A stretch of DNA of 51,317 nucleotides, from IMG/VR virus record IMGVR_UViG_3300008113_008399, positions 1 through 51,317 of that record; one strand, 5' to 3'. The translations under genes and the position numbers were made by a program. Under the pieces are notes generated by a model. That model saw nothing but the letters and a program-made list of their open reading frames with translations, was not told the origin of the DNA and did no database searches. Below are positions 39,200 through 47,740 of this stretch, in pieces (the stretch's first letter is position 1; every line of letters starts with the position of its first letter). This stretch comes from a virus.

Positions 39200-40423
39200 A
39201 TGGCAGGCACATCAAAAAGATATTACGTTGTAAATGACAATTATAATCAGGATCTAAACCAATATTACGAAAACGGGTACCCGAGCTATATAATATATAA
39301 ACAAAGGGGTAATAACGGTGATACCGCTATGATCTTATTTAGTGAAAAGAATTTACCAATAGCAGACATATTCCCAGACCCCCCAGGGTTTGCTTACCCA
39401 GTTGGTTATGTTGGAGATACCATTCACCCATCTGTTGATGGGTCTAACAAATATGTCGTTACAATGACATCAACAACAGATGTTGACAGACATCCTAAAT
39501 TTTATGTTGCTGATACCCAAAACGATTTAAGGGATATGTTAATAAGATTATTCCCAACTGTTTCTTTAACTGGAAGTACGTACAATTCTTATTTAAATTT
39601 ATTAAACGAGTTACATGGACCAGGTAATGGTTATTTGACATACCATAATTTATTACATCCAGGTTTTCCATTCCCTTCTGGTTATGGGGATGGTACGTAT
39701 TTAAATCCATCATTAGTTATAGACCCATACTTTATAGATTGTTGGGATAGATCGTCAAATGCTTTTTACGATATATCATACCACAACGACTCCACTCTTT
39801 TTATATGTCCAGCTGGCGTACCTAATGTTAACTTTAACACAACAGGCGCTTTTACAGGCCTTAACACAAAACCATTGATTGGTATTAATTATTTTAATAC
39901 TGTCGCACCTATAACATCAACAAGTAGCACAATGGGTATAGAGTTTTGGATTAAAAACGCTGACAACACAGCTGGTGTTTCAATTCCAGCATTTATAAGA
40001 GGTTGGTCTAGTGGTCAAATCGCTTGCGGTGTTACTATAAACAATGGTACTGTTTACGCATACTCAAACGGTAGTCAAGTTCAAGTTTCAATTAGTAATA
40101 TTCTTAATGCTGGTGTGTGGAATCATATTTTTGTTTCTTATGAACAAGTTGGCGCTGGTATTGGGATAAGATGTTGGGTTAACGGTGCTGAATTCACGTT
40201 AAATGGTATACCTATTGTTGGTAACGCTATTGTTGGTACACATCAAGAAACAGCAACAATTGGTTGTTACACGGCAAATGGTACAACCATAGACAGTTCA
40301 ATGCCAACATTTGGTTCAACACATGAAATAGCTATGATTAGATTTTATGGTGATGACACATTATCATTAAATAATGAAATACAATATTTATATAAAGCAA
40401 CTTACGAAAGATTTTTCCTATAA
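39200..40423 (+). CDS. Fibre/adhesin-like protein with C-terminal LamG-like jelly roll
   Basis: 407 residues. The N-terminal about 170 residues (KRYYVVNDNYNQDLNQYY, VTMTSTTDVDRHPKFYVAD, DLRDMLIRLFPTV) form a module possibly related to the N-termini of the two minus-strand fibre proteins. The C-terminal about 200 residues show a concanavalin-like/LamG pattern: MGIEFWIKNAD, AGVWNHIFVSYEQVGAG, RCWVNGAEFTLNG, then EIAMIRFYGDDTLS. Such domains bind carbohydrate and are common in tail-fibre receptor-binding proteins. No signal peptide, as expected for a virion protein. Confidence 0.75.
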   Translation: MAGTSKRYYVVNDNYNQDLNQYYENGYPSYIIYKQRGNNGDTAMILFSEKNLPIADIFPDPPGFAYPVGYVGDTIHPSVDGSNKYVVTMTSTTDVDRHPKFYVADTQNDLRDMLIRLFPTVSLTGSTYNSYLNLLNELHGPGNGYLTYHNLLHPGFPFPSGYGDGTYLNPSLVIDPYFIDCWDRSSNAFYDISYHNDSTLFICPAGVPNVNFNTTGAFTGLNTKPLIGINYFNTVAPITSTSSTMGIEFWIKNADNTAGVSIPAFIRGWSSGQIACGVTINNGTVYAYSNGSQVQVSISNILNAGVWNHIFVSYEQVGAGIGIRCWVNGAEFTLNGIPIVGNAIVGTHQETATIGCYTANGTTIDSSMPTFGSTHEIAMIRFYGDDTLSLNNEIQYLYKATYERFFL

Positions 40424-40426
40424 CAC

Positions 40427-40960
40427 ATGCAAAACATTAACGAACAAATATCACGTATAAAATCCATGATGGGTTTAAATGAAGATGGGTCAACACCACA
40501 ATCACAAAACCCTACTGGTAAAACTAAACGTAAATGGGATAGCGGTGTTGCTAGAAGCGGACCAGCTAACCCTATCGGTGTTGCACCGTCTAGTGTAAGA
40601 ACAACACATGGTAGAGCTAATCCTATTGAATTAGCCGAAGATGACTCAACAAAACTTGAATCATTCGCTGAGACAAGATTGGGTGGTGCTGAAACAATTG
40701 CTAGTAACGCCAAAGAAAAAGGTGGTGCTGCGTTATTAACCTATCACCATTTCGAAGTGAAATTAGAATATTACGAAAAAGCTTCCAAAGGTGAGTTGGA
40801 TATGGAAGACGCTAAAAAAGAATACAAAGATTTGTTAGAAAAACTATACACATCCACAAAAAGTGATATGGGTATTGAACAAATAGATTTTCAAGAGCTA
40901 CTCGGGAAAATGGAAGTCCTGGGGGAGTTGATAATTAAAGAAAATGAAAAAGGAGCTTAA
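40427..40960 (+). CDS. Leader-bearing packaged protein candidate, 177 aa
   Basis: N-terminus MQNINEQISRIKSMMGLNED is a clear case of the shared leader ending in LNE. It is followed by two NPI segments (SGPANPIG and HGRANPIELAE), a feature I recall from T4-like phage structural proteins. The rest is helical and charged (TYHHFEVKLEYYEKASKGEL). Predicted fate: carried into the prohead by the leader and cleaved after LNE (inference). The stop TAA forms the loop of the terminator that follows. Confidence 0.75.
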   Translation: MQNINEQISRIKSMMGLNEDGSTPQSQNPTGKTKRKWDSGVARSGPANPIGVAPSSVRTTHGRANPIELAEDDSTKLESFAETRLGGAETIASNAKEKGGAALLTYHHFEVKLEYYEKASKGELDMEDAKKEYKDLLEKLYTSTKSDMGIEQIDFQELLGKMEVLGELIIKENEKGA

Positions 40961-40975
40961 AAGCTCCTTTTTTTA
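40947..40975. terminator. Bidirectional terminator containing a stop codon in its loop
   Basis: Stem AAAAAGGAGCT / AGCTCCTTTTT with loop TAAA. The loop is the TAA of the (+) gene, and the T-run contains the TAA of the convergent (-) gene at 40973. Confidence 0.88.
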
Positions 40976-42247
40976 TGAGAATGAAAGTGTTATTGGAACA
41001 CCACTAACAAATGGTGAAGCTGCTGTTACTGTTTGTGTAGCAGGACCCGTTTGCATTACGAAGAATCCAGACGCACCATCAACAAAGAACGTACCTGGTA
41101 TTACACTCGTATATGTTGCGATATTGACACCCTGTGTCATAGTTATTGTACCGCCATTAGTTTGTAATGCGGTAAATTGAGTTGTATAATCAGTACCAGC
41201 GCTATCACTTAAGTTGAAATAAATTTCGTTGACACCATTTGTTTTATTTGGGTTATATGTTTCAACTTTAGGTGAACCGTTTATTAGGAATATAGCATTA
41301 CCATCTGCTGTTGGAGCAAGTGCATTTATATTACCTTCGTCACTATAGAATAACCATCCAGCCCCGCCACCAGATCCGCTAGTTCCTGAAGTACCAGATG
41401 TACCGCTAGTTCCACCAATTGTCATACTTATTCCACTCGCATTTGCACCAGCCCCCCATGTATAATTGTATGTACCTTCTGTTAGATTTAAAGCTGATAT
41501 TGTTGTATTGTTAAATGTCATACTACCTGAAATAGACTGACCAGATGTATACCCTGTTGGGACAACCACTAAATACGGTGGTGCACCATCAAAAATAACA
41601 CCGATAGGACCACCTGTACCTGAAGAAGCGGATGCACCACCCGAACCAAAGTTAGCTGGCGTATTAATTGTTGACCCGCTATACTGATCAAAATAAGTGG
41701 TACCACCAATTATGAAAGTAGCCGAACCAGCACCAAGACCACCCTGACCAGGACCTTGAGATTGACCCACATATATTAAGCCATCAATATTAAGGGAACC
41801 ACTACCGTTAACAACAACATTATTACCTGATTGCATTATTGTTATTGTATATCCTGTAGGTGATCCACCACCGCCAGTATAATCATTTACAATGGCAAAA
41901 GAAGAAGATGCTAAAGCATTTCTAGCGGCTGTAACATTTGAGTAATTACCAGCTGAACCAGGTAATTTATTAATCAAATCAATTAAAGCTTGGTCAGTTA
42001 ACCCATCCGATTTCCAAAACGTTGGTGTGTTGGATTGTGCGATACCAGTACCGCCACCAGTTGTTCTACCAACTAAATTAGCACTTGTTGTGTCACTAAC
42101 AATAACATAACCATCACTGCTATCAACCCCACCAACCCAACTACCTTCCGTATAGTCTGGATTATTATCTGTCGCAATTGCGATATCATTAACCTGAGTT
42201 GTTCCCGATATGGTACCACCCGTATTATAAGCTACATCTTTTATCAT
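40973..42247 (-). CDS. Modular fibre protein with short GTS collagen-like linker
   Basis: 424 residues. The N-terminal about 125 residues (MIKDVAYNTGGTISGTTQVN, EGSWVGGVDSSDGYVIVSDT, FWKSDGLTDQALIDLINKLP) match the N-terminus of the next gene upstream (VAYNSG, YVMISNS, FWVATSDADFLAIVNRL) and should be the virion-binding module. Gly/Ser/Thr-rich segments, including GTSGTSGTSGTSGSGGGAG, lead to a C-terminal beta domain (AGWLFYSDEGNINALAPTAD, GVNEIYFNLSDSAGTD). Receptor-binding or tail-fibre role is inferred. Last gene of the minus-strand operon from 45087, convergent with the 40427 gene. Confidence 0.75.
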   Translation of the reverse strand: MIKDVAYNTGGTISGTTQVNDIAIATDNNPDYTEGSWVGGVDSSDGYVIVSDTTSANLVGRTTGGGTGIAQSNTPTFWKSDGLTDQALIDLINKLPGSAGNYSNVTAARNALASSSFAIVNDYTGGGGSPTGYTITIMQSGNNVVVNGSGSLNIDGLIYVGQSQGPGQGGLGAGSATFIIGGTTYFDQYSGSTINTPANFGSGGASASSGTGGPIGVIFDGAPPYLVVVPTGYTSGQSISGSMTFNNTTISALNLTEGTYNYTWGAGANASGISMTIGGTSGTSGTSGTSGSGGGAGWLFYSDEGNINALAPTADGNAIFLINGSPKVETYNPNKTNGVNEIYFNLSDSAGTDYTTQFTALQTNGGTITMTQGVNIATYTSVIPGTFFVDGASGFFVMQTGPATQTVTAASPFVSGVPITLSFS

Positions 42248-42276
42248 CTTAATTATATTTCTTTTTTAATTCTACT

Positions 42277-42283
42277 ATAAATA
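42277..42283 (-). promoter_or_regulatory. TATTTAT element
   Basis: GATATTTATAGTAG on the coding strand, 29 bp before the start at 42247. Confidence 0.5.
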
Positions 42284-42326
42284 TCTTATTATTGTTTAAT
42301 GTTAATTAAACTCTTTGTTTTTATCG

Positions 42327-43376
42327 TTAAAGACCGTATCTTGATTTTGTTTCGTTATATTCCGCTAATATTTCAGCACCCGTTATATTTGATTTCCATA
42401 TTTTAAATATACCCATATTGGCGTTCATTTGATAAGAATTACCACCAATAGCACCCATCCACCAGTTACTGTTGTTCATACCGATATTACTAACTGGCGA
42501 ACCACCACTGGCAGTGGCGATTTCAGTACCATTTTTATAAAATTTTATAGATGGTGTTGTTTTATTAAAAACAAACGTTAACATTTGCCATGTGTTTACA
42601 GAAACTGTATTACTAGCTGTCGATGTTGTGTTACCAACAGAACCGTTACCAGCCTCAAAATTCATCGTATAGTTTGTTGTTGTCCAGTTATTCCAGGACA
42701 TTTTAAATCCATTTGTGGCTGTATTGGCACCGCAATTGGACATTAAGTTATTAATACTAGCCTCAGTTCTTGGATAAACCCAAGCATTTACGGTTATGTT
42801 ATTACCAAAATCATATTGCCCAAAGGTTATGGTATCACTCACACCATCAAAATTAAAAACCCCACCAGCTGTCGCACCGTCATAAGCAACACCACTTAAG
42901 GTTCCTTGTGTACCAGTTATATCACCAATTAAACCTATGTTCTTTAAAGTTGTTCCAGAACCTGTATATGATAAAACATTACCTGGATCATAATAAAATT
43001 GAGCAGAGGGTACGCTACTTGGTTGATTAATTAAATAATATTTATTACTATCGTTAACCCACGTTACAGCAGCTGCAACTGTATCTAATAAAGTCATACC
43101 ACGTCTGTCGTTTAACCTATTTACTATCGCCAAAAAATCAGCGTCAGATGTCGCAACCCAAAATAAAGGTTTTGCATTACCCTGTGTACTAAAACCAAGA
43201 TCATACGAATTAGAGATCATTACATAGTCGTTGCTGTAGGAAGGCGAATTATACCAAGTTAAACCACCAGTGTTCACCCTATAGTTATTAGCGACCGTAC
43301 CAACTTCATTGTTACCGTATTTAGTACCATAGGCTGTTACAGTGCCACTATTATATGCTACAACTTTATTACTCAA
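42327..43376 (-). CDS. Modular fibre protein with C-terminal LamG-like domain
   Basis: 349 residues. The N-terminal module (about 1-130) is shared with the 40973 protein. The C-terminal about 200 residues form a LamG/concanavalin-type jelly roll: GVFNFDGVSDTITFGQYDFG, NITVNAWVYPRTEASINN, VNTWQMLTFVFNKTTPSIKF, GIFKIWKSNITGAEILAEYN. This is the usual order for sugar-binding phage fibre tips. It starts one base after the stop of the upstream leader-bearing gene, so it is translated from the same transcript. Confidence 0.8.
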   Translation of the reverse strand: MSNKVVAYNSGTVTAYGTKYGNNEVGTVANNYRVNTGGLTWYNSPSYSNDYVMISNSYDLGFSTQGNAKPLFWVATSDADFLAIVNRLNDRRGMTLLDTVAAAVTWVNDSNKYYLINQPSSVPSAQFYYDPGNVLSYTGSGTTLKNIGLIGDITGTQGTLSGVAYDGATAGGVFNFDGVSDTITFGQYDFGNNITVNAWVYPRTEASINNLMSNCGANTATNGFKMSWNNWTTTNYTMNFEAGNGSVGNTTSTASNTVSVNTWQMLTFVFNKTTPSIKFYKNGTEIATASGGSPVSNIGMNNSNWWMGAIGGNSYQMNANMGIFKIWKSNITGAEILAEYNETKSRYGL

Positions 43377-43377
43377 T

Positions 43378-44295
43378 TTAGTTTATTGTTTGAGTTTTAA
43401 ATAATTCTTCGTTATACCTACTGATTTTTTCAGTCATATTAATAAGCTCCTCAAAAGTATCTGATAACTGATAAATTGTCATAGCGTGATTATCCAATTG
43501 ATTCGCCAGGTCATCTAACTCACTAACATTATCTGGATATTCACCGACTTCATACATCTCAACGATGTTATAAAACTTGTTATATTTATTTTCAAGATAT
43601 TTTTGACTCTCATCCATTTTTTTTTGGGCGGCTTTCATCTTTTCCAAGTTTTCAAAAATGCTAACAAGTGATGAATTAACCACAGCTGATCCAAATTTTT
43701 CGATCAATGCTACGCCCATCTGGATATCTTTTTTTGCCTCAGCAACGAATTCATCAATTTTTGATGGGTCGTATGAAATACCCTCTTCGTTTAATGAAAC
43801 TATTTCATTTATTTGAAAAATTTTACCACCAGGTTTGTTGATCATCTCAACTTCACGAGCATTTGTAACGGGTTCCTCAGAATCTTTGTAAACAAAGGTA
43901 TCATATTTGTAAGGATCGTATGTTATTGATTTTGAACTACTTGGTGATGGAATGTCTGTTGATTGATATGGTTTAAAATCAATTAAATCACCAATAACGA
44001 ATGCGTGCACATTCTTTGACATCTCAGCTCTAACTTTTTCTTTACCGCCTTGGCGTACTCTAAATTCAACATTTTTAAGTTTTACATAATCAGCATGTGC
44101 TATTACTAAACTTTTATATTGAATTGAGAATGTTTTTTTATGGAGATTATAGTATACCATAACCCTTTTACCTATATGAGAATCCTCAGCAGGCGCTTCA
44201 TCATCTGTACCAGCAAACATATCCAATTGGTCTTCATTCAAGCCCATCATTGAACGTATCTTAGCTATTTCTTCTGTTAATATTTCTTTTTTCAT
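43378..44295 (-). CDS. Leader-bearing conserved T4-like phage protein, 305 aa
   Basis: Leader MKKEILTEEIAKIRSMMGLN with E-D after it, the clearest copy of the shared motif. Next comes a conserved domain (GKRVMVYYNLHKKTFSIQYK, VRQGGKEKVRAEMSKNVHAF), a segment I know from many T4-like phage proteins of unknown function. The C-terminal half is a helical bundle (KIDEFVAEAKKDIQMGVALI, LEKMKAAQKKMDESQKYLEN). Role in the head or internal core is inferred. Directly adjacent to the genes on both sides (0 and 1 bp). Confidence 0.78.
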   Translation of the reverse strand: MKKEILTEEIAKIRSMMGLNEDQLDMFAGTDDEAPAEDSHIGKRVMVYYNLHKKTFSIQYKSLVIAHADYVKLKNVEFRVRQGGKEKVRAEMSKNVHAFVIGDLIDFKPYQSTDIPSPSSSKSITYDPYKYDTFVYKDSEEPVTNAREVEMINKPGGKIFQINEIVSLNEEGISYDPSKIDEFVAEAKKDIQMGVALIEKFGSAVVNSSLVSIFENLEKMKAAQKKMDESQKYLENKYNKFYNIVEMYEVGEYPDNVSELDDLANQLDNHAMTIYQLSDTFEELINMTEKISRYNEELFKTQTIN

Positions 44296-45087
44296 TTACG
44301 AGAACATTTTTGACACATTTTCATACCATTCTGGAAAATATCTTCTTAGATATAATCTCATAGCTTTCATAACTAAACTATCCCTATCAGTTTTATATTC
44401 TTCCCAATCGCTCCAATAATCATCCACAGCTTCCCCAGCAGCACTTTTTAAATCATCAAACATCCCAAAACTAAACTCTGTTGGTTGGTTGAGGCTATCA
44501 TGGATCGTTTTATTCATGTATCCTTGATCAGAACCACCCCAATCCTCATCGATTGCACCAGACTCGACATCATCGTAATTTTTTGAAGCGTATTTGTTAG
44601 CTTCTTCCTCATCATGAGCATCGATCATAGCTTGATCCTCTTGTGATATTAAATCATCAAAAGAAACCATTTTTTCTTCTGGGTCAATAGCTTCATAAAC
44701 ATCTGGGCCTTCGTAACTTTCAAGCGCTTTTTCGATTAACTCTGGGTATTTTTTTGAAAATCTTTCACACTCCTCATCAGATAAGTCCATATCCTCACCT
44801 TTCCAAAATAAATTACTCGCAACCCAACTACCATCCATTCTACCATCAAGACCCATATCAGCGATATCAACTTCTTTACCATCTAATTCATATCTTTCAT
44901 TTGAATCGTCATTAGATCTGATAGAATCAGCGTACTCTTTATCCATTTTACTCGTATTGTCAATATACCCAGCTGTTCCTTTAGAATTGGTAACACCACC
45001 CATTTGAGCGGTATTGAATATATTTTCATTAAGACCCATTATTTTACGCATCTTTTTAATTTCTTCATTTAAAATAGGTTTTTTCAT
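44296..45087 (-). CDS. Leader-bearing acidic protein, 263 aa
   Basis: Begins MKKPILNEEIKKMRKIMGLN followed by E, the shared leader. The rest is strongly acidic and Asp/Glu/Ser-rich (DDSNERYELDGKEVDIADMG, IDPEEKMVSFDDLISQEDQA) and ends in a short hydrophobic/basic helix (AMRLYLRRYFPEWYENVSKM). An acidic internal protein could act as scaffold or counter-ion in the prohead, but that is inference. First gene of the minus-strand fibre operon, with a TATTTAT element 20 bp upstream. Confidence 0.72.
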   Translation of the reverse strand: MKKPILNEEIKKMRKIMGLNENIFNTAQMGGVTNSKGTAGYIDNTSKMDKEYADSIRSNDDSNERYELDGKEVDIADMGLDGRMDGSWVASNLFWKGEDMDLSDEECERFSKKYPELIEKALESYEGPDVYEAIDPEEKMVSFDDLISQEDQAMIDAHDEEEANKYASKNYDDVESGAIDEDWGGSDQGYMNKTIHDSLNQPTEFSFGMFDDLKSAAGEAVDDYWSDWEEYKTDRDSLVMKAMRLYLRRYFPEWYENVSKMFS

Positions 45088-45106
45088 AATAATCTCGTAT
45101 TTTTAT

Positions 45107-45113
45107 ATAAATA
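45107..45113 (-). promoter_or_regulatory. TATTTAT element
   Basis: GGTATTTATATAAA on the coding strand, 19 bp before the start at 45087. Confidence 0.5.
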
Positions 45114-45138
45114 CCATGAACTTTACATAAATTCCCCA

Positions 45139-45145
45139 TATTTAT
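45139..45145 (+). promoter_or_regulatory. TATTTAT element of the AsnRS-like gene
   Basis: CATATTTATTCCAG, about 105 bp before ATG 45250. This leaves room for a leader RNA with a hairpin. Confidence 0.45.
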
Positions 45146-45150
45146 TCCAG

Positions 45151-45192
45151 ATGCATCGAAAAAAACAAAATAAAAATAATATAATCATGTGA
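45151..45192 (+). other. Possible 13-codon leader peptide
   Basis: ATG 45151 to TGA 45192 encodes MHRKKQNKNNIIM, with three Asn. It precedes a terminator-like hairpin and an Asn/Asp-tRNA-synthetase-like gene. High AT content makes Asn and Lys codons likely by chance, so this is only suggestive. Confidence 0.25.
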
Positions 45193-45195
45193 ATG

Positions 45196-45227
45196 AAAAC
45201 CTCTTCCTTTTGAAGAGGTTTTTTTTT
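45196..45227 (+). terminator. Terminator-like hairpin in the leader of the AsnRS-like gene
   Basis: Stem AACCTCTTC / GAAGAGGTT with loop CTTTT and a run of nine T, 23 bp before ATG 45250. No gene ends upstream on this strand, so it may be an attenuator. Confidence 0.8.
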
Positions 45228-45249
45228 GCCCTAAAAAAACAAAAAAGAA

Positions 45250-46068
45250 ATGAAAAACACAGAAACTTACCACGAGCTGGTACAAAAAATGAGAAGCTTC
45301 TTCATCCAAAGAGGATTTAAAGAAGTACCAACACAATCAAGATTATCAATCCTTGCCGCATGCGAAAACCCACACTCAGTTAAAACGTTTGAGTACAGCG
45401 GAGAAATCTGGCCACTACCACAAACTGGACAAATGTGGCTTGAGCATGAACTATTAATGAACCCTGAATGGGAAGGTGTATTCTGCATCTCAACATCTTA
45501 CAGAGAAGAAAAGAACCCAATCCCTGGTAGACACGAATTAATCTTCCCAATGTTCGAGTTTGAATCAAAAGGTACAATGGAAGACCTGATCAAATTGGAA
45601 GGTGACCTATTGGCTCATCTTGGATTCGGTGATTCAATGCATGAAGTACAATACGAAGACGTATGTGAAGAATACGGTGGGGTTCCAATTCTGGAAGATG
45701 AACACGAATCAAGAATGTGGAAAGAGAAAGGAAACATCGTTTCACTTCAACACTTCCCAATCAGAACAAACCCGTTCTGGAATATGAAACATGATCAGAA
45801 TGGTATCTTTAATAAAGTGGATGTAATTATGTATGGACAAGAAACAATCGGCTCCGCAGAGAGAAGCTGTGACGTGGAAAAGATGAAAGAGATGTTCTAC
45901 GCCATCGAAGATGGCGGTTACGCTAGGAAACTGTTCGAATTATTCGGCAAAGACCGTGTGGAAGCTGAACTTGAAGAGTTTTTAAAATTTAATTTCTTCC
46001 CAAGATTCGGTGGGGGGATCGGAATGACTAGATTAGCAAGGGCTTATGAATTAATGAAGGGGGGGTAA
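45250..46068 (+). CDS. Class II aminoacyl-tRNA synthetase-like catalytic core (AsnRS/AspRS type, no anticodon domain)
   Basis: 272 residues with the class II core of the Asp/Asn/Lys group: FIQRGFKEVPTQSRLSILAA (motif 1 region), PLPQTGQMWLE, motif 2 TSYREEKNPIPGRHELIFPM (R85) and motif 3 GGGIGMTRLARAYE (254-267, R261). The OB-fold anticodon-binding domain of true AsnRS/AspRS is absent, so it may aminoacylate another target, act like archaeal AsnA, or charge a phage tRNA by another recognition mode. Codon choice is unlike the neighbours (many AAC, TTC, ATC, CAC), pointing to high expression or a different origin. A leader with an attenuator-like hairpin lies upstream. Confidence 0.85.
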   Translation: MKNTETYHELVQKMRSFFIQRGFKEVPTQSRLSILAACENPHSVKTFEYSGEIWPLPQTGQMWLEHELLMNPEWEGVFCISTSYREEKNPIPGRHELIFPMFEFESKGTMEDLIKLEGDLLAHLGFGDSMHEVQYEDVCEEYGGVPILEDEHESRMWKEKGNIVSLQHFPIRTNPFWNMKHDQNGIFNKVDVIMYGQETIGSAERSCDVEKMKEMFYAIEDGGYARKLFELFGKDRVEAELEEFLKFNFFPRFGGGIGMTRLARAYELMKGG

Positions 46069-46082
46069 TCACCCCCTTTTTA
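46055..46082 (+). terminator. Terminator with the stop codon in its loop
   Basis: Stem GGGGG / CCCCC with AA/TT extension. The loop TAATCA contains the stop codon of the AsnRS-like gene. Confidence 0.88.
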
Positions 46083-46176
46083 TTCTAATAAATCTCATAT
46101 AAAAATATGATATTGCTCACTGGACGGGGTTTTTTTCACATTTTAAACATATTTACTTTTAAATAATAAAATTTTT

Positions 46177-46815
46177 ATGTACATTAACACACCTTACAAA
46201 ATTGTCTACGATACCCAAAAGTATCCGTTTAAAGAAGTTGTCAAAGAAATCTTAGAGGTTGATAACTTGGAGAAAATCCATCAGCTTGAAAATTACGACT
46301 TATTATCAAGAGACAAAGACCAATCAACTGGATGGCATAAAGCCTATTATAATAAGTTCGAAGAAAAGTTTTACCCTTTATATGTTGAGTTCGTAAAACA
46401 CCTTGCTGAGAAATTTGGTTACGATTCAATTATTTACCAAAAAATTCCAACATTCCGTGCACACCTGGTAAATAATCTTGGTGTTGGTGAATGGCATAAG
46501 GACAAAACCTATAATCACGGTGTTGATGAAGTTAACTTTTGGATGCCTTTTACGGATACTTATGACACAAACACCATTTGGTGTGAGAGTATTGAGGATC
46601 TTGGTGATTACAGATCATATGATGTTAAGTACGGTGAGATATTAGTTTTTAGCGGTGCCAACTTAATGCACGGTAATAAAATTAACACAACCGAAGATAC
46701 ACGTGTATCTGTTGATTTTCGTTTGGTTGACCCAGAAAAATTCGTTACTAACGATAAACAATCAATAAATGGTATAACCAGTTTTGTTGTTGGTGGGTAC
46801 TTTGAAAAGATTTAA
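46177..46815 (+). CDS. 2OG-Fe(II) oxygenase, StrG/phytanoyl-CoA dioxygenase-like
   Basis: 212 residues. The iron triad is visible as H107-x-D109 in GEWHKDKTYNH and H165 in GANLMHGNKIN, with R176 (EDTRVSVDFRLV) placed to bind 2-oxoglutarate. The order and spacing fit streptomycin-biosynthesis StrG-like and phytanoyl-CoA hydroxylase-like enzymes, which oxidise small molecules or sugars. Substrate unknown. It differs from the P4H-like enzyme at 16803, so the phage carries two separate oxygenases. Only a weak TATTTAC lies upstream. A bidirectional terminator follows. Confidence 0.85.
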   Translation: MYINTPYKIVYDTQKYPFKEVVKEILEVDNLEKIHQLENYDLLSRDKDQSTGWHKAYYNKFEEKFYPLYVEFVKHLAEKFGYDSIIYQKIPTFRAHLVNNLGVGEWHKDKTYNHGVDEVNFWMPFTDTYDTNTIWCESIEDLGDYRSYDVKYGEILVFSGANLMHGNKINTTEDTRVSVDFRLVDPEKFVTNDKQSINGITSFVVGGYFEKI

Positions 46816-46833
46816 TTCGTAATTAAGATAAAC

Positions 46834-46860
46834 AAAAAAGGGGCCTAAGCCCCTTTTTTT
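46834..46860. terminator. Bidirectional terminator between convergent genes
   Basis: Stem AAAAAAGGGGC / GCCCCTTTTTT with loop CTAA. It serves the (+) oxygenase and the (-) glycosyltransferase. Confidence 0.9.
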
Positions 46861-47701
46861 ATTTGATTCCCATCCTTTCTTTTAAAGCTGGGAGAAATTT
46901 ATGTATCTCAAAATTATCAACATCATTGTACTGAGACTTAAATGATTTTTCATTAGTGAATTCTCTGCCCCATGATTTGTAGGTATTAATTTTAACTTCG
47001 GTGTAATCCAAATCCCTGAACACATAATGATTAATAACCATATTATCTAAAACCTGAAGATCGGTATGGTAAGCCTTTTCATTAATATTACTCGGGTTGT
47101 TGTTCGAATCAACATATAGATAATTTGGTTTTAATCTACAAAAATGAACTGATGTTAATATATCAAAAGCATCTTTTCTCACAAGACACTTCACGTGTCT
47201 TTGATCATCCCATTTAGCGCCAGTATCTTTTATTTTTGATTTTGTTAACTTTTCAGTTATTAACTCACCATCATTTAGTCTGTAACCAGAGTTACCCATC
47301 ATTCTCCAATTAACGCCTATTTGACCAACATTTGAAGGGAAGGTATTAATAACATTTTTTATGTTACCGTTATTAACTGGGTATAAAAACTCATCAACGT
47401 TTAAAAAAATAAACCAGTCGGTCACAGATTCTTGTATAAGTTTATTAAAAAGTGGTATTGATGTGTTTACCAAAAGAACTTCATTATCAAATGAGTTTTT
47501 ACCGTTATTGGTTTCAACGGATAGGTTAGTTAAATGTACAATACCTGTGTCAATATATGGTTGTAAAACCTCAAGGTAATTATCTTCACTTAAATGATTA
47601 ATTAAATAAAAATTATCAAAACCAATCATAAGGTGAAACTCAATCCATTCTTTTAAAAACTTCGCCTCATCCCTAAATTGAGATACTATGGATACTTTCA
47701 T
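46859..47701 (-). CDS. Glycosyltransferase, GT92/GT2-like
   Basis: 280 residues. The N-terminus VSIVSQFRDEAKFLKEWIEF followed by HLMIGFDNFYLINHLSED matches the GT92-like (DUF23-type) GT-A fold. DEF at 103-105 in FIFLNVDEFLYP is the metal and nucleotide-sugar binding site. The C-terminal part (VKCLVRKDAFDILTSVHFCR, MVINHYVFRDLDYTEVKINT) carries the His/acidic residues expected at the acceptor side. It could decorate host glycans, phage DNA or the Ser/Thr-rich fibre, with no direct evidence for any of these. No signal peptide, so it acts in the cytoplasm. Confidence 0.87.
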   Translation of the reverse strand: MKVSIVSQFRDEAKFLKEWIEFHLMIGFDNFYLINHLSEDNYLEVLQPYIDTGIVHLTNLSVETNNGKNSFDNEVLLVNTSIPLFNKLIQESVTDWFIFLNVDEFLYPVNNGNIKNVINTFPSNVGQIGVNWRMMGNSGYRLNDGELITEKLTKSKIKDTGAKWDDQRHVKCLVRKDAFDILTSVHFCRLKPNYLYVDSNNNPSNINEKAYHTDLQVLDNMVINHYVFRDLDYTEVKINTYKSWGREFTNEKSFKSQYNDVDNFEIHKFLPALKERMGIK

Positions 47702-47740
47702 TTAATAAGATTAGGAACTATTTTATTAAAATAAATGTTT

